Shown: positions 18,634 through 29,322, numbered from the stretch's first letter. The stretch: 64,000 bases of DNA from Flavobacterium sp. DG2-3 (GCF_030730925.1 NZ_JAVAMB010000001.1:310001-374000), one strand, 5' to 3'. The notes: generated by a model from the sequence alone, not told the origin. Program-made: numbers and translations.

Positions 18634-18667
18634 AAACCCATCGTAAAGATGGGTTTCTTGTTTTTAT
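18634..18667 (+). terminator. Terminator of the fourth surface gene
   Basis: A 9-bp stem (AAACCCATC/GATGGGTTT) with a 5-base loop is followed by a T-rich tail, starting 7 bp after the stop codon. Confidence 0.85.
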
Positions 18668-18698
18668 TGTTTATCTAGATTAAAATCTTCTTTCATAA

Positions 18699-19835
18699 TT
18701 AAAAAACAAAATCTCTAACCAATTCCAAAACCTCATTAATTTCTTCCTGAGAATTATAACTGTGAATGCAAAAGCGAAGACGCTCCTGACCTTCTGGAAC
18801 TATTGGAGAAAGTACAGATTGGATATCAAAACCCTTGTCGTGAAGTTGCTGTGTCAGCTTTTTTACATTCTCATTTCCTGGAACAATAGCAGAATGTATG
18901 GGTGATTTACTGTGAACAAACATTGGTTTTAATCCCAGCAAATTTTTCTGCTGATTAAAAAACACAATATTTTGACGAAGCTTTTCAATAGCTTCTTTTT
19001 CTATTTCCAATTGCTGATAAGCTGTAAAAATTGTGGCAACCGCATGAGGAGATAAAGCAGTAGTATAAATAAAGCTTCTCGCAAAATTGATTAGATAATC
19101 TTTAAGACTAATACTTCCTAAAATTGCGGCACCTTGACACCCTAATCCTTTTCCAAAACTTACGATTCGGGCAAAAATTTTATTATGCAATTGCAGATAT
19201 TGGGCCAGTCCCTCTCCTTTTTCGCCAAAAACACCCAAAGCATGAGCTTCATCGACAACGAGATAACAATTGTACTTTTCTGAAAGCTGTATGAGTTCTT
19301 CCAAATTCGGACAATCGCCATCCATAGAAAAAACAGTTTCTGTTACAATGTAAATTGTGGCATCATGAAATTTAAGGATATGGTTTTCTAAATCTTCAAT
19401 ATCGTTGTGAATAAAATGATGCGATCTTGCTCGCGACATTGCAATTCCATCTTTTATTGAAGCATGGCATAATTCATCATACAAAACAACATCATTTTCC
19501 TGCGGTACAGCACTAAAAAAACCTAAATTGGCATTGTATCCCGAATTGAAAATTAAAGCCGCTTCTGCCTCATGAAATTCAGCTATATAACTTTCTGCAA
19601 TTTGATAAAGAGAATGATTTCCTGTAAGCAATCTAGAACCTGTAGCCCCATTTTGAAAAATCTCATTTTCCAATAAATAAGCATGAGTATGTTTGAATAA
19701 AGTTTCCGATTTAGAGAACCCGATGTAATCATTAGAAGAAAAATCAATCAGATTATTAAACACAGGCAACTTCTTAAACAAATTATCCTGTTTACAACTT
19801 TCTAATTTCCGATTAAGATTTTCTGGCAATTCCAT
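18699..19835 (-). CDS. bioF: 8-amino-7-oxononanoate synthase / alpha-oxoamine synthase family
   Basis: PLP enzyme of the BioF/KBL/SPT family, which condenses an acyl-CoA (or pimeloyl-ACP) with an amino acid and releases CO2; BioF makes the biotin precursor KAPA. Seen: FSSNDYIGF near the N-terminus, the ring-stacking His in ELCHASI, the DEAHALGVFG cofactor motif, and the PLP lysine in SFGKGLGCQGA. I prefer the second Met (378 residues). The first ATG, at 19853, overlaps a TAACTTTG box at 19841-19848, and the second fits the family N-terminus (MELPENL). No other bio gene is adjacent, so the exact substrate (biotin versus another alpha-oxoamine, such as a sphingolipid precursor) is not proven, though the length and motifs fit BioF best. 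Confidence 0.85.
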   Translation of the reverse strand: MELPENLNRKLESCKQDNLFKKLPVFNNLIDFSSNDYIGFSKSETLFKHTHAYLLENEIFQNGATGSRLLTGNHSLYQIAESYIAEFHEAEAALIFNSGYNANLGFFSAVPQENDVVLYDELCHASIKDGIAMSRARSHHFIHNDIEDLENHILKFHDATIYIVTETVFSMDGDCPNLEELIQLSEKYNCYLVVDEAHALGVFGEKGEGLAQYLQLHNKIFARIVSFGKGLGCQGAAILGSISLKDYLINFARSFIYTTALSPHAVATIFTAYQQLEIEKEAIEKLRQNIVFFNQQKNLLGLKPMFVHSKSPIHSAIVPGNENVKKLTQQLHDKGFDIQSVLSPIVPEGQERLRFCIHSYNSQEEINEVLELVRDFVF

Positions 19836-19840
19836 AAAAA

Positions 19841-19848
19841 CAAAGTTA
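19841..19848 (-). promoter_or_regulatory. -7 box TAACTTTG, 5 bp from the bioF start
   Basis: Minus-strand TAACTTTG is separated by five T residues from the preferred ATG at 19835, implying a leaderless or nearly leaderless transcript. No clear TTG -33 element. Confidence 0.5.
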
Positions 19849-19871
19849 GGCAATTCATTCTATAATAAAAT

Positions 19872-19901
19872 AAACAGCGGATTGTAGTCAACCCGCTGTT
19901 T
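19872..19901 (-). terminator. Probable terminator of the NAD(P)-binding protein gene
   Basis: An 8-bp stem (AACAGCGG/CCGCTGTT) with a 12-base loop lies 9 bp past the stop at 19910. The T tract on the minus strand is poor (ATTTTATTATA), so the call is moderate. Confidence 0.55.
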
Positions 19902-19909
19902 TTCTAAAT

Positions 19910-20548
19910 TTAAATCGCACTAATAAAAGGTGATTGTCTACTGTAATTTGACTTCAACATTTCCTTTACCATAAATTTCGAAATATCCAATGCTGTAATT
20001 TTATCTCCTAAACAATCTTCAAGGTTTACCGAGATTTCAGAACTTTCATCAGAAAAAATAATTAATGGAACACGAACTTGTGTCCAATCGACGTCGCTAT
20101 TTACCAAAAGATCAAAAGTGAATTGTCTGTCTTTTTGAATTTCTGGAAATTTCGTTTTCATCCAGTCGGTTGCCATAATCGTTTTTGGACTTTTTTTATC
20201 GAAAGGGGTATCAATATTGAGTCCGGCCAGTAAAACATATCTCTGAATATCATAATTCTTCATAGCTTTCAAAATGTTCTTTGTTGCCTGACTCGCCACC
20301 ATTGGCTCTCCCGGTCGTTGACCAATAGTGCTTAACACTGCTTGACAATCTTTCAGCAACACATTTATCGATTCTTCATCAATGGCATCGCCTTTAATGA
20401 TTTCTATTTTTGAACTCTGAATGGTAAAATTATTCGGATTTCTTAGAAGAAGTTTTACACTAAATCCGTTTTCTAATAACTGGTTTACAAGGTATTTTCC
20501 AGTTCTTCCGCCACCGCCCAAAACGGCAACTTTTGATATATTTTTCAT
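19910..20548 (-). CDS. NAD(P)-binding protein, NmrA/atypical SDR type
   Basis: 212 residues with an N-terminal Rossmann motif (VAVLGGGGRTGKYLVNQLL), an Asp-containing second strand (IIKGDAID) and VLSTIGQRPGEP in the third, typical of NAD(P)H-binding flavin-reductase-like or NmrA-like proteins (PF13460). The usual YxxxK catalytic pair of classical SDRs is not evident, so a redox-sensing or atypical reductase role is more likely than a classical dehydrogenase. The substrate is unknown. It lies between atpC and bioF on the same strand but with terminators on both sides, so it is probably a separate unit. Confidence 0.8.
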   Translation of the reverse strand: MKNISKVAVLGGGGRTGKYLVNQLLENGFSVKLLLRNPNNFTIQSSKIEIIKGDAIDEESINVLLKDCQAVLSTIGQRPGEPMVASQATKNILKAMKNYDIQRYVLLAGLNIDTPFDKKSPKTIMATDWMKTKFPEIQKDRQFTFDLLVNSDVDWTQVRVPLIIFSDESSEISVNLEDCLGDKITALDISKFMVKEMLKSNYSRQSPFISAI

Positions 20549-20684
20549 ATCTTTTCTTTATAAAATTTGACATAAGTAAATTATGCTTCGTCATTCAAGA
20601 TGAAGCAAAAGCGCAAAAGCTTACTGAGCTTTTACATTTGATCAAATATTTTATAAAGAGATTCTAATAATTCAAAAGTAATAA

Positions 20685-20718
20685 AATAAAAAAAGCCAGA
20701 CAAGAATGTCTGGCTTTT
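20685..20718 (-). terminator. Terminator of atpDC
   Basis: A 12-bp perfect stem (AAAAGCCAGACA/TGTCTGGCTTTT) with an AGAA loop, followed by a long T run on the minus strand, 20 bp after the atpC stop. Confidence 0.9.
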
Positions 20719-20738
20719 CTGCTTATTTTGAAATCGTC

Positions 20739-21020
20739 TTAGTCAACTAAAACAATTATCTTATTGTTTTTCATTTCGATTGTTCCTGACTTAATCTCTA
20801 AAGTATAAGTTTGGTCATTAACTCTCGTAAATTTATCAGCAGCCTCTTTAGAAAAACTGAAGCTTGGAGCTGCAATTTTAATTGTTCCTTCTTCTAGAAT
20901 AGAAACAATTGGGGCGTGATGATTTAAAATCTGAAAGCTTCCATTAACTCCTGGCAAAGTAACCGAAGTAACTTCTCCTGAAAATAATTTTGCCTCTGGT
21001 GATACTATTTCTAAAATCAT
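20739..21020 (-). CDS. atpC: F1Fo ATP synthase epsilon subunit, short form
   Basis: 93 residues carrying only the N-terminal beta-sandwich domain (EIVSPEAKLFSGEVTSVTLPG, FQILNHHAPIVSIL, GTIEMKNNKIIVLVD). Epsilon subunits in many bacteria are about 130-140 residues and have a C-terminal two-helix domain that inhibits ATP hydrolysis; it is absent here. The stop is followed directly by a terminator and I see no remnant of the helices, so this is a natural short form, as known in Bacteroidota, not a frameshift. Part of the F1 head on the cytoplasmic side of the inner membrane. It follows atpD after an 81-bp palindromic gap; the other ATP synthase genes are not in the window. Confidence 0.95.
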   Translation of the reverse strand: MILEIVSPEAKLFSGEVTSVTLPGVNGSFQILNHHAPIVSILEEGTIKIAAPSFSFSKEAADKFTRVNDQTYTLEIKSGTIEMKNNKIIVLVD

Positions 21021-21027
21021 TTTTTTT

Positions 21028-21100
21028 GAGTTATGAGTTATAAGTTATGAGTTATAAGTGAGTAGAAACTCATAATTTATAACTCATAATTCATAATTAT
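21028..21100. repeat. Repeat-rich palindrome between atpD and atpC
   Basis: Tandem copies of GAGTTATGAGTTATAAG on one side and inverted CTCATAATTTATAACTCAT on the other fill almost the entire atpD-atpC gap. The resulting RNA could form a long AU-rich hairpin inside the operon message, but it lacks the GC-rich stem of a terminator. Confidence 0.7.
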
Positions 21101-21101
21101 A

Positions 21102-22616
<1,515 letters not shown>

Positions 22617-22674
22617 TTATGTATTTATTAAATAGCTATTTAGGTTTATCGAAAATACCTCTTTTTTCAGAGCG

Positions 22675-22704
22675 CAAAGATAATTTTTTAAAATATAAAA
22701 TCAA
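22675..22704 (-). promoter_or_regulatory. Consensus promoter of atpDC
   Basis: TTG at 22702-22704, 19 bp, then TATCTTTG at 22675-22682 on the minus strand, with the predicted transcription start about 60 bp upstream of atpD. This is the best consensus promoter in the window together with that at 13406. Confidence 0.75.
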
Positions 22705-22792
22705 TTTTTTTTTCATAAAAAATAGCATCATTTTGTTTGATTCATAAAACTTGACCAAAAAACAACAAAAACGGCATTTTTTTTATTAAAAG

Positions 22793-22830
22793 AAAAAACC
22801 GCTGCATTGCTAAAAATGAGCGGTTTTTTT
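22793..22830. terminator. Terminator after the SGNH lipoprotein gene
   Basis: Stem AAAAAACCGCT/AGCGGTTTTTT with T runs on both strands, 25 bp past the stop at 22855. It can work in either direction and insulates atpD's promoter region. Confidence 0.85.
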
Positions 22831-22854
22831 GTAATATTTTAAGCATATATCCAA

Positions 22855-24324
22855 TTACGGAAGTGTAGCTGGATATTGAATTGGATATTTAGCCAAATCT
22901 ACATGACGAAGTGTCGAACCGTACTTTTCATTAATGGCATCAATAAAGATATTCGCAATTAACCCATATCCTCTCGCACTTGGATGAACTCCGTCTAAAG
23001 AGAAAGCGCCACCTGTTACATAAGTAGAAGACATTACAAAATTTCCAAATTTCACACCGCCACTTGACAACTGTGTCATTGTTGTTACTGTGTTAACAAA
23101 TGCCAAACCTTTTTCATCTGCAATAGCTTTTATTGCAACATTATAAGCATCTGTCGCTTTTTTAACCTCTGCAACCTCGTCTTTTGTCAAAACCCAGTTG
23201 TCTGCTAACGGAACAGAAAGTCCATTTACTTTTGTTGCATCACCTCCAACTGTTGTTCCTATAAAAGTTCTTGCCGACAATACTACTAAGTCTTCTTTTG
23301 TTGCTTGTCTGTAAGACGGAAGTCCCGCTGCTGAAAGATTTGTCAAATAGCTATCCACAATTACTACTGCATTATTTCCTGCTTTAAATGTAATTGTTCT
23401 TCTTGTAGCCTCTTCTGCAGAAAGCATTTTAGCCGCTACCAATTGTTGCAGACCTGCATTATATACAGCATAACCCGCATTTAATTGCGTTGCTAAAGCA
23501 GCAGAAAGTGGTGCAGGATTGTAAGGAACTGTTGTAAAATAAGGAAGTGTAGTAATATAAGGAAGATTAGCCACTACTCCCTTTGCTCCATTTGCAGTTA
23601 AAGTCGTTACCAAATTAGAGTAAATATTTTTGAACACTGTTGGATCTGTAATATCATTACCGCCATAAGTTGCTGGATTCATGTTTCCTGTCTGATCTTT
23701 ACCGATTCCGCCAGAAGTTGCATAAGCTAGCACATCATTTCCTCCAATAAAAAGAGAAAAGAAAGTTGGAGCCTGAGCCACAGCATCTCCTAAAACTGTA
23801 GCAGTAGCCGAACTTGAAAATCTAGCAAAATAAGGATTTGCTGCTCCTGTTGCCACTCCGGCAACATTTCCATAACCCGGAGCAATCAAATGATAAGATT
23901 TTGCCCCTGGAACTCCCATATTATTAAATGTTCCTGTTAGATGATTTGTAATTTCTGTAGTTGGTTTACCAGAAACATTCACAGGAGCTTGACCGTTAAA
24001 ATACAATCTTGTTCCAGCCACAACATTTCCTCCCAAAAGCAATCCGCCAATATTGTCGTTCATTAACGGCTGAGCAAATGCGCCTCCGCCAGCTTCAACA
24101 AATTGCTGTGACAAAATATTCACATAGGAATTCTCCTGTCCTTTTTTGAAAAGAGCATTATCACTATATCCTGCGGCAAAAGAATCCCCAAGCGCAATAT
24201 ATTTAGTAAAAACTGCAGAACCTGAAGTTACAGGAACTTCTGCCGGAGCATCATTATCATCATTATTACATGCTGCCAAGACGGTTAACGAAACCAAAAA
24301 CAGCCATTTTATATTTTTTTTCAT
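22855..24324 (-). CDS. SGNH/GDSL-family lipoprotein hydrolase
   Basis: About 489 residues. I start at the ATG at 24324 because it opens a lipoprotein signal peptide (WLFLVSLTVLAACNN, lipid-modified Cys); an upstream ATG at 24369 would add 15 unrelated residues. SGNH blocks are visible: ALGDSFAAG (nucleophile Ser), GGNDVLAY (block III) and DGVHPSARGY (Asp/His of the triad). These enzymes are esterases or lipases; here anchored in the outer membrane or periplasm. The gene begins 49 bp after the TonB-dependent receptor and shares its transcript, so it may release or process the molecule that the receptor imports. Substrate unknown. Confidence 0.88.
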   Translation of the reverse strand: MKKNIKWLFLVSLTVLAACNNDDNDAPAEVPVTSGSAVFTKYIALGDSFAAGYSDNALFKKGQENSYVNILSQQFVEAGGGAFAQPLMNDNIGGLLLGGNVVAGTRLYFNGQAPVNVSGKPTTEITNHLTGTFNNMGVPGAKSYHLIAPGYGNVAGVATGAANPYFARFSSSATATVLGDAVAQAPTFFSLFIGGNDVLAYATSGGIGKDQTGNMNPATYGGNDITDPTVFKNIYSNLVTTLTANGAKGVVANLPYITTLPYFTTVPYNPAPLSAALATQLNAGYAVYNAGLQQLVAAKMLSAEEATRRTITFKAGNNAVVIVDSYLTNLSAAGLPSYRQATKEDLVVLSARTFIGTTVGGDATKVNGLSVPLADNWVLTKDEVAEVKKATDAYNVAIKAIADEKGLAFVNTVTTMTQLSSGGVKFGNFVMSSTYVTGGAFSLDGVHPSARGYGLIANIFIDAINEKYGSTLRHVDLAKYPIQYPATLP

Positions 24325-24373
24325 TGTAGTACTTTTTAAATTATTATCTCTTTCATTACAACCCAGCAATCAC

Positions 24374-27163
24374 TTACGGATTAATTGTCCATGAAGCAAA
24401 CCACATCTGACCAATTGCTCCTGCTCCAATTACTTGAAGATAATCTGATCCAAAAAGATTTGTTGCTCCTACTTTAATAACTGATTTCCATTTTGGAAGT
24501 GCATAATTTACCTGAGCATCTAGCACTGTGTTTTCTGGAATCATACCATCCCCAAAAGAAGACTCCCATAAATACTCAGAATTCCATCTTACATTCACAT
24601 TAAAGCCTAAGTTTTTAGTCACTTTTGCATTTCCAAAAGAAGCTTTAATTCTGTGCTTTGGCGTATTGAATCCAGCTACGAAATCTGGATCTTCTGACTG
24701 ATCAAAGTTAAATTGAGAATAGTTATAATTAACTCCTACTTCAAAATCTTTGTATACTTTTTTATTTAAACCTGCTCCAAAACCAAAAGAAGAAATCTGA
24801 GCTGTCGTATTAGTATATACCTGATACACTCTTCTGTCTCCAAAAGCAAGTGCCTGATACGTTTGCTGTACCGCTGGATTTGTCGGATCTGTACCTACTG
24901 TTCCATAATATGGAGAAATAACTCTTGCTGTATTCATGAAATCATTGTAAATGTTATAATAAGCATTTAAATCTACCGACAAATCGTTTTGAACTACTGT
25001 ACGATATCCAACTTCAAAAGCCTGAACTTGCTCTGGTTTTACCAATCCAATATCAGCAACTTGAAGATCTCCTGGATTTGCAGAAGCTGCAAATGCCTGA
25101 ACAGAAGCTACTGTATACGCATTACGATAAGCATTTTGCCCTGACATTCCAATTGTAGCAGGCTGACCCGCTGCTTGTCCCGCCGCACTCACATTTACAG
25201 TTTCCTGAAAACGATCTAAATTTTCTGGTGCAGAACCAATTAAAGCAAATGGCCCTAAGTCTAAACCAATATACTGATCTTGTGTAGTTGGATTACGGAA
25301 ACCTGTCTGATAAGACAATCTGAAATTATGGTTTTTGCTTGCACCCGCTGAATAAACAAAAGATACTCTTGGAGAAACATTACCATCAAAGTTCTGGCTT
25401 TTATCGTAACGTAAAGACCCTGTAAATTTCAATCTGTCTTCTAAGAATTTTTTCTGAAGCTGCGCATAAGCACCATATTCTTTATATTCAATTGGACCGT
25501 CATAATCTGTAAAAATCGTTCCTTCAGAATCCATTACATACTTTCTCCAAGAACCTCCAACCTGAACTTCCGCCCATTTGATGATATCTCTAAAATTATA
25601 ATTTACATCTGAATGGTATAATTTTGAATGATCAATAAATTTTGCTCCTTGAGTTAAATCTGGATTTGCCACAACTGTTTTCAAAGCCTGATCAAACTGC
25701 GCACTTCCTGGCTCAAATCTTGCAGAACCAGTTGGTTTTGGAAGAAATGAAATTTGCGCCGGCAAAACATTATAATCGGCAAAATTTCTAGCGATAGCAG
25801 CAGATTGATTTGCATCTGTTCCCATAACCGCACCCGAATACTGATAAGCAGTTGCATAGTTTGTAAACCATTCTTGGTCTGATTTCGCAGCTCTGTTTAC
25901 GTTCCATGCAGCAAATCTCATATCATAAGAGTTTCCTGCATCTTCACTTGTAAAATATATTCTACCAAAAAAGTTTTTACCCTTAACTTCAAATTTACCT
26001 TGCTGCATCAAGAAATCTTTTAATGCATATCTATTTGCTCCTTGATAAATAGTACTTCCTGTACCAATTTTATATTGCAGTATAAATTCTGTATCGTCTG
26101 CCCATGGTTTAATGTGCGCGCTGAAATCAGCCTTCATACTTTGCACTTTATTATCCGTTAAGTCTTGCTCACGGTAACCCGTTCTACTAACCTGACCCAC
26201 ATTCGGAATAAAAGTAGTAACCTCGTCACCATAAATATTTAATCCGTCATAATTCTGATTCATAGCATGACCAACAGAACCACCAGTCATACTTCTTGTA
26301 TCGTTTGCAATCCACTCACTTGCTTCCATGTAAGTAAAATTAGCTTTCATCGCAAAGTGTTTTGTAAATGCTTTTGCCGCTCTAATTCCAAAATCATTGT
26401 AATCATTTGTTCCAGCAGCATCCTGACTAGTTTGACCATATTTATAGTAAGCCGTTATCCCTTCATTTGTAAACGGACTTTTACTAGTCATAAACATAAT
26501 TCCGTTAAAAGCGTTTGCTCCATAAAGCGCAGAAGAAGCACCTGGCAAAAGCTCAACACTTGCAACGTCTATGTCTGAAACCCCAATTAAGTTACCCAAT
26601 ACAAAGTTCAAAGCAGGAGAAGAGTTATCCATACCATCAACCAGCTGCATAAAACGAGTATTGGCAACAGTAGCAAAACCACGTGTGTTTACTGATTTAA
26701 AAGAAATACTGCTCGTATTGAAATTTACTTCTTTTAAATTTTCCAAACCATCATAAAAAGTGGCCGCCGTAGTATTTTTTATCTCCTGAATTCCCATTCT
26801 CTCAATTGTAACAGGAGATTCAATTACCCTTTCAGGCGTTCTTGATGCAGAAACTACAATCTCATCCAATTTAGTTTCTTCATCTTTTAAAATAACATTT
26901 AATTTTTGATTAGCAGCTGTTACGTTTATCGTTTTAGACTCAAATCCTACTGCAGAAACCTTTACAGAAAAAGGCAGCTTAGAATTGGTAGTCAATTTAA
27001 ACGATCCGTCGAAATCAGTAGAAGCACCACTATTTTCTCCGACCACGACAACATTAGCACCTGGAATAGATTGTTTGTTACTGTCTGTAACCGAACCTGT
27101 AATTGTATTCTGCGCAAAAGTTACTCCGCTGAATAACAACATAATTAGCAAATAGATTCTCAT
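24374..27163 (-). CDS. TonB-dependent outer-membrane receptor with carboxypeptidase-like N-terminal domain
   Basis: 929 residues. The signal peptide ends near 17 (GVTFAQ). A CarboxypepD-reg-like beta-sandwich follows (GSVTDSNKQSIPGANVVV, about 20-100). The plug domain (about 105-240) includes INTTAATFYDGLENL-type and ASSALYGANAFNG motifs, and the remainder is an outer-membrane beta-barrel rich in aromatic-ended strands. It imports a ligand across the outer membrane using ExbBD-TonB energy. No SusD partner lies next to it, so it is not a typical SusCD glycan system; the partner is the SGNH lipoprotein downstream. A lipid or lipid-like ester ligand is my inference from that partner. No clear TAnnTTTG box upstream. 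Confidence 0.9.
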   Translation of the reverse strand: MRIYLLIMLLFSGVTFAQNTITGSVTDSNKQSIPGANVVVVGENSGASTDFDGSFKLTTNSKLPFSVKVSAVGFESKTINVTAANQKLNVILKDEETKLDEIVVSASRTPERVIESPVTIERMGIQEIKNTTAATFYDGLENLKEVNFNTSSISFKSVNTRGFATVANTRFMQLVDGMDNSSPALNFVLGNLIGVSDIDVASVELLPGASSALYGANAFNGIMFMTSKSPFTNEGITAYYKYGQTSQDAAGTNDYNDFGIRAAKAFTKHFAMKANFTYMEASEWIANDTRSMTGGSVGHAMNQNYDGLNIYGDEVTTFIPNVGQVSRTGYREQDLTDNKVQSMKADFSAHIKPWADDTEFILQYKIGTGSTIYQGANRYALKDFLMQQGKFEVKGKNFFGRIYFTSEDAGNSYDMRFAAWNVNRAAKSDQEWFTNYATAYQYSGAVMGTDANQSAAIARNFADYNVLPAQISFLPKPTGSARFEPGSAQFDQALKTVVANPDLTQGAKFIDHSKLYHSDVNYNFRDIIKWAEVQVGGSWRKYVMDSEGTIFTDYDGPIEYKEYGAYAQLQKKFLEDRLKFTGSLRYDKSQNFDGNVSPRVSFVYSAGASKNHNFRLSYQTGFRNPTTQDQYIGLDLGPFALIGSAPENLDRFQETVNVSAAGQAAGQPATIGMSGQNAYRNAYTVASVQAFAASANPGDLQVADIGLVKPEQVQAFEVGYRTVVQNDLSVDLNAYYNIYNDFMNTARVISPYYGTVGTDPTNPAVQQTYQALAFGDRRVYQVYTNTTAQISSFGFGAGLNKKVYKDFEVGVNYNYSQFNFDQSEDPDFVAGFNTPKHRIKASFGNAKVTKNLGFNVNVRWNSEYLWESSFGDGMIPENTVLDAQVNYALPKWKSVIKVGATNLFGSDYLQVIGAGAIGQMWFASWTINP

Positions 27164-27471
27164 TAGGGTTAGTTTTTGGATTAGTATATGTAGCCAAAAT
27201 AAGCAAATATTTTAATATGTATAAAAAAACGTTAAATAAAATTCATATTTATCATGATTTTTTACAATATTTTAACTATTTGGTAATTGAATTTATTAGA
27301 ATAAAAACAAAGAAATCAAGAAGAAAAACCAATACACTATGCATACATATAAATTTTCACTAAAAAACTGAAAATTTCATAAAAATACATCCCTTCAAAA
27401 AAATTATTGACAATAAAAAAAAGCGAGATGAAAATCTCGCTTTTTTAACATATTTGTATTTTAAAAATAAC
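27164..27471. other. AT-rich gap between glmS end and the TonB receptor start
   Basis: Very AT-rich. Apart from the terminator hairpin at 27414-27446 I see no gene, no consensus promoter box and no conserved motif. Confidence 0.5.
27414..27446 (-). terminator. Terminator of the DUF4270-glmS operon
   Basis: Stem AAGCGAGAT/ATCTCGCTT with T runs on either side, 26 bp after the glmS stop. Confidence 0.85.
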
Positions 27472-29322
27472 TTATTCTACCGTAACAGACTTTGCTAAGT
27501 TACGTGGCTGATCTACATTACAACCTCTCATTACAGCAATGTAATAAGAAAGCAATTGTAATGGAATTGTCGTTACTAATGGCGATAATGCATCTGAAGT
27601 TTCTGGAATTTCGATTACATAATCTGCTAATTCACGAACTTGAACATCTCCTTTTGTCACAACAGCAATAATTTTACCGCTTCTTGATTTAATTTCTTGA
27701 ATATTACTTACAATTTTATCGTAATGCCCTTGTTTAGGAGCAATAACAATAACCGGCATAAATTCGTCAATTAAAGCAATCGGACCGTGTTTCATTTCCG
27801 CAGCAGGGTATCCTTCAGCATGGATATATGAAATCTCCTTTAGCTTTAAAGCACCTTCTAATGCAACTGGAAAATTATATCCGCGACCTAAATAAAGACA
27901 GTTTGGAGCATCTTTAAAGGTTGCCGCAATTTCTTTGGCTCTAGCATCAGTTTCTAAGGCTTCAGATACTTTCTCAGGAATAATTTCTAATTCTTGAAGA
28001 TAAGTATGGAAGTCTGTATTTGATAACGTTCCTTTTGCTTTTCCTAATCTCAAAGCAATCATCGTTAAAACTGTGATTTGAGTCGTAAATGCTTTTGTTG
28101 AAGCTACTCCAATTTCTGGTCCAGCGTGCGTGTAAGCACCTGCATGACTTTCTCTAGAAATAGAAGAACCTACTACATTACAAACTCCAAATACAAAAGC
28201 TCCGTTTTCTTTTGCCAATTTAATAGCCGCCATAGTATCTGCAGTTTCTCCAGATTGAGAAATAGCAATAACTACGTCATCTTTATTGATAATTGGATTT
28301 CTGTATCTAAATTCAGATGCATATTCTACCTCTACAGGAATACGGGTAAATTCCTCAAAGATATATTCTGCAACTAAACCTGCGTGCCAAGAAGTTCCAC
28401 ACGCAACGATAAGGATTCTTTTTGCATTTAAGAATTTCTCTAGATTATCCTCAACACCAGCCATTTGAACGATTCCTTCATTTGCATGAAGTCTTCCTCT
28501 GTAAGTGTCTTTAATTACACTTGGCTGTTCGTAGATTTCTTTAAGCATGAAATGATCATACCCACCTTTTTCAATCTGCTCCAAATTCATTTGAAGTTCT
28601 TGAATATAAGGATCTACTAAAGAGTCATCCTGAATTTTTCTAATTTTAATTGGCTTATGCAATCTGATATTAGCCATTTCGCCATCTTCTAAATATACCG
28701 CATTAGAAGTATATTCAATAAATGGAGAAGCATCAGAAGCAATAAAGTACTCCCCTTCCCCAACTCCAATTGCTAACGGACTTCCTAATCTTGCCGCTAC
28801 AATTTCGTTTGGATTTTTTTTATCAAAAACAGCAATTGCATACGCTCCAACAACTTGGTTTAATGCAATTTGAACCGCTTTACCTAATTTAATATTTTCT
28901 TTCTTTTGAACTTCTTCTATTAAATTAACTAAAACCTCAGTATCTGTATCTGACTTAAAAGTATAACCTCTTTTGATAAGCTCCTCTTTTAAAGGCGCAT
29001 AATTTTCAATAATTCCGTTATGAATGATTGCTAAATCTCCAGAATTCGAAAGATGGGGATGCGAATTCACGTCATTTGGAACCCCGTGAGTTGCCCAACG
29101 AGTGTGTCCAATTCCAATATTTCCGTTTGTTGTAAAGCCTTCATTTGCTTTAGCTTCAAGATCAGAAACCTTACCTTTTGTTTTGCAAACTTTAATGCTC
29201 GACTCGTTATCATACAACATAACGCCGGCACTATCATATCCTCTGTACTCAAGACGCTTTAATCCTTTTATTACAATAGGATAGGCATCTCGGTGACCGA
29301 TATATCCAACAATTCCACACAT
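27472..29322 (-). CDS. glmS: Glutamine--fructose-6-phosphate aminotransferase (isomerizing)
   Basis: 616 residues. It makes glucosamine-6-phosphate from fructose-6-phosphate and glutamine, the entry step for peptidoglycan and LPS amino sugars. The N-terminal nucleophile Cys is in MCGIVGYIGH. The glutaminase domain spans about 1-230 (GHTRWATHG, HNGIIENY). Two SIS domains follow (ACGTSWHAG, ISQSGETADT, GRGYNFPVALEGALKLKEISY), and the C-terminus is LAKSVTVE as expected. It starts 9 bp after the DUF4270 gene, so it is co-transcribed with that envelope lipoprotein. Confidence 0.98.
   Translation of the reverse strand: MCGIVGYIGHRDAYPIVIKGLKRLEYRGYDSAGVMLYDNESSIKVCKTKGKVSDLEAKANEGFTTNGNIGIGHTRWATHGVPNDVNSHPHLSNSGDLAIIHNGIIENYAPLKEELIKRGYTFKSDTDTEVLVNLIEEVQKKENIKLGKAVQIALNQVVGAYAIAVFDKKNPNEIVAARLGSPLAIGVGEGEYFIASDASPFIEYTSNAVYLEDGEMANIRLHKPIKIRKIQDDSLVDPYIQELQMNLEQIEKGGYDHFMLKEIYEQPSVIKDTYRGRLHANEGIVQMAGVEDNLEKFLNAKRILIVACGTSWHAGLVAEYIFEEFTRIPVEVEYASEFRYRNPIINKDDVVIAISQSGETADTMAAIKLAKENGAFVFGVCNVVGSSISRESHAGAYTHAGPEIGVASTKAFTTQITVLTMIALRLGKAKGTLSNTDFHTYLQELEIIPEKVSEALETDARAKEIAATFKDAPNCLYLGRGYNFPVALEGALKLKEISYIHAEGYPAAEMKHGPIALIDEFMPVIVIAPKQGHYDKIVSNIQEIKSRSGKIIAVVTKGDVQVRELADYVIEIPETSDALSPLVTTIPLQLLSYYIAVMRGCNVDQPRNLAKSVTVE

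Noticed and set aside
20739..21020. atpC pseudogene caused by a premature stop
   Set aside because: The stop is followed directly by a strong terminator, no helix-coding remnant is visible, and short AtpC is normal in Bacteroidota.
24374..27163. SusC-type receptor of a polysaccharide-utilisation locus
   Set aside because: No SusD-like gene or glycoside hydrolase lies next to it; the partner is an SGNH lipoprotein.
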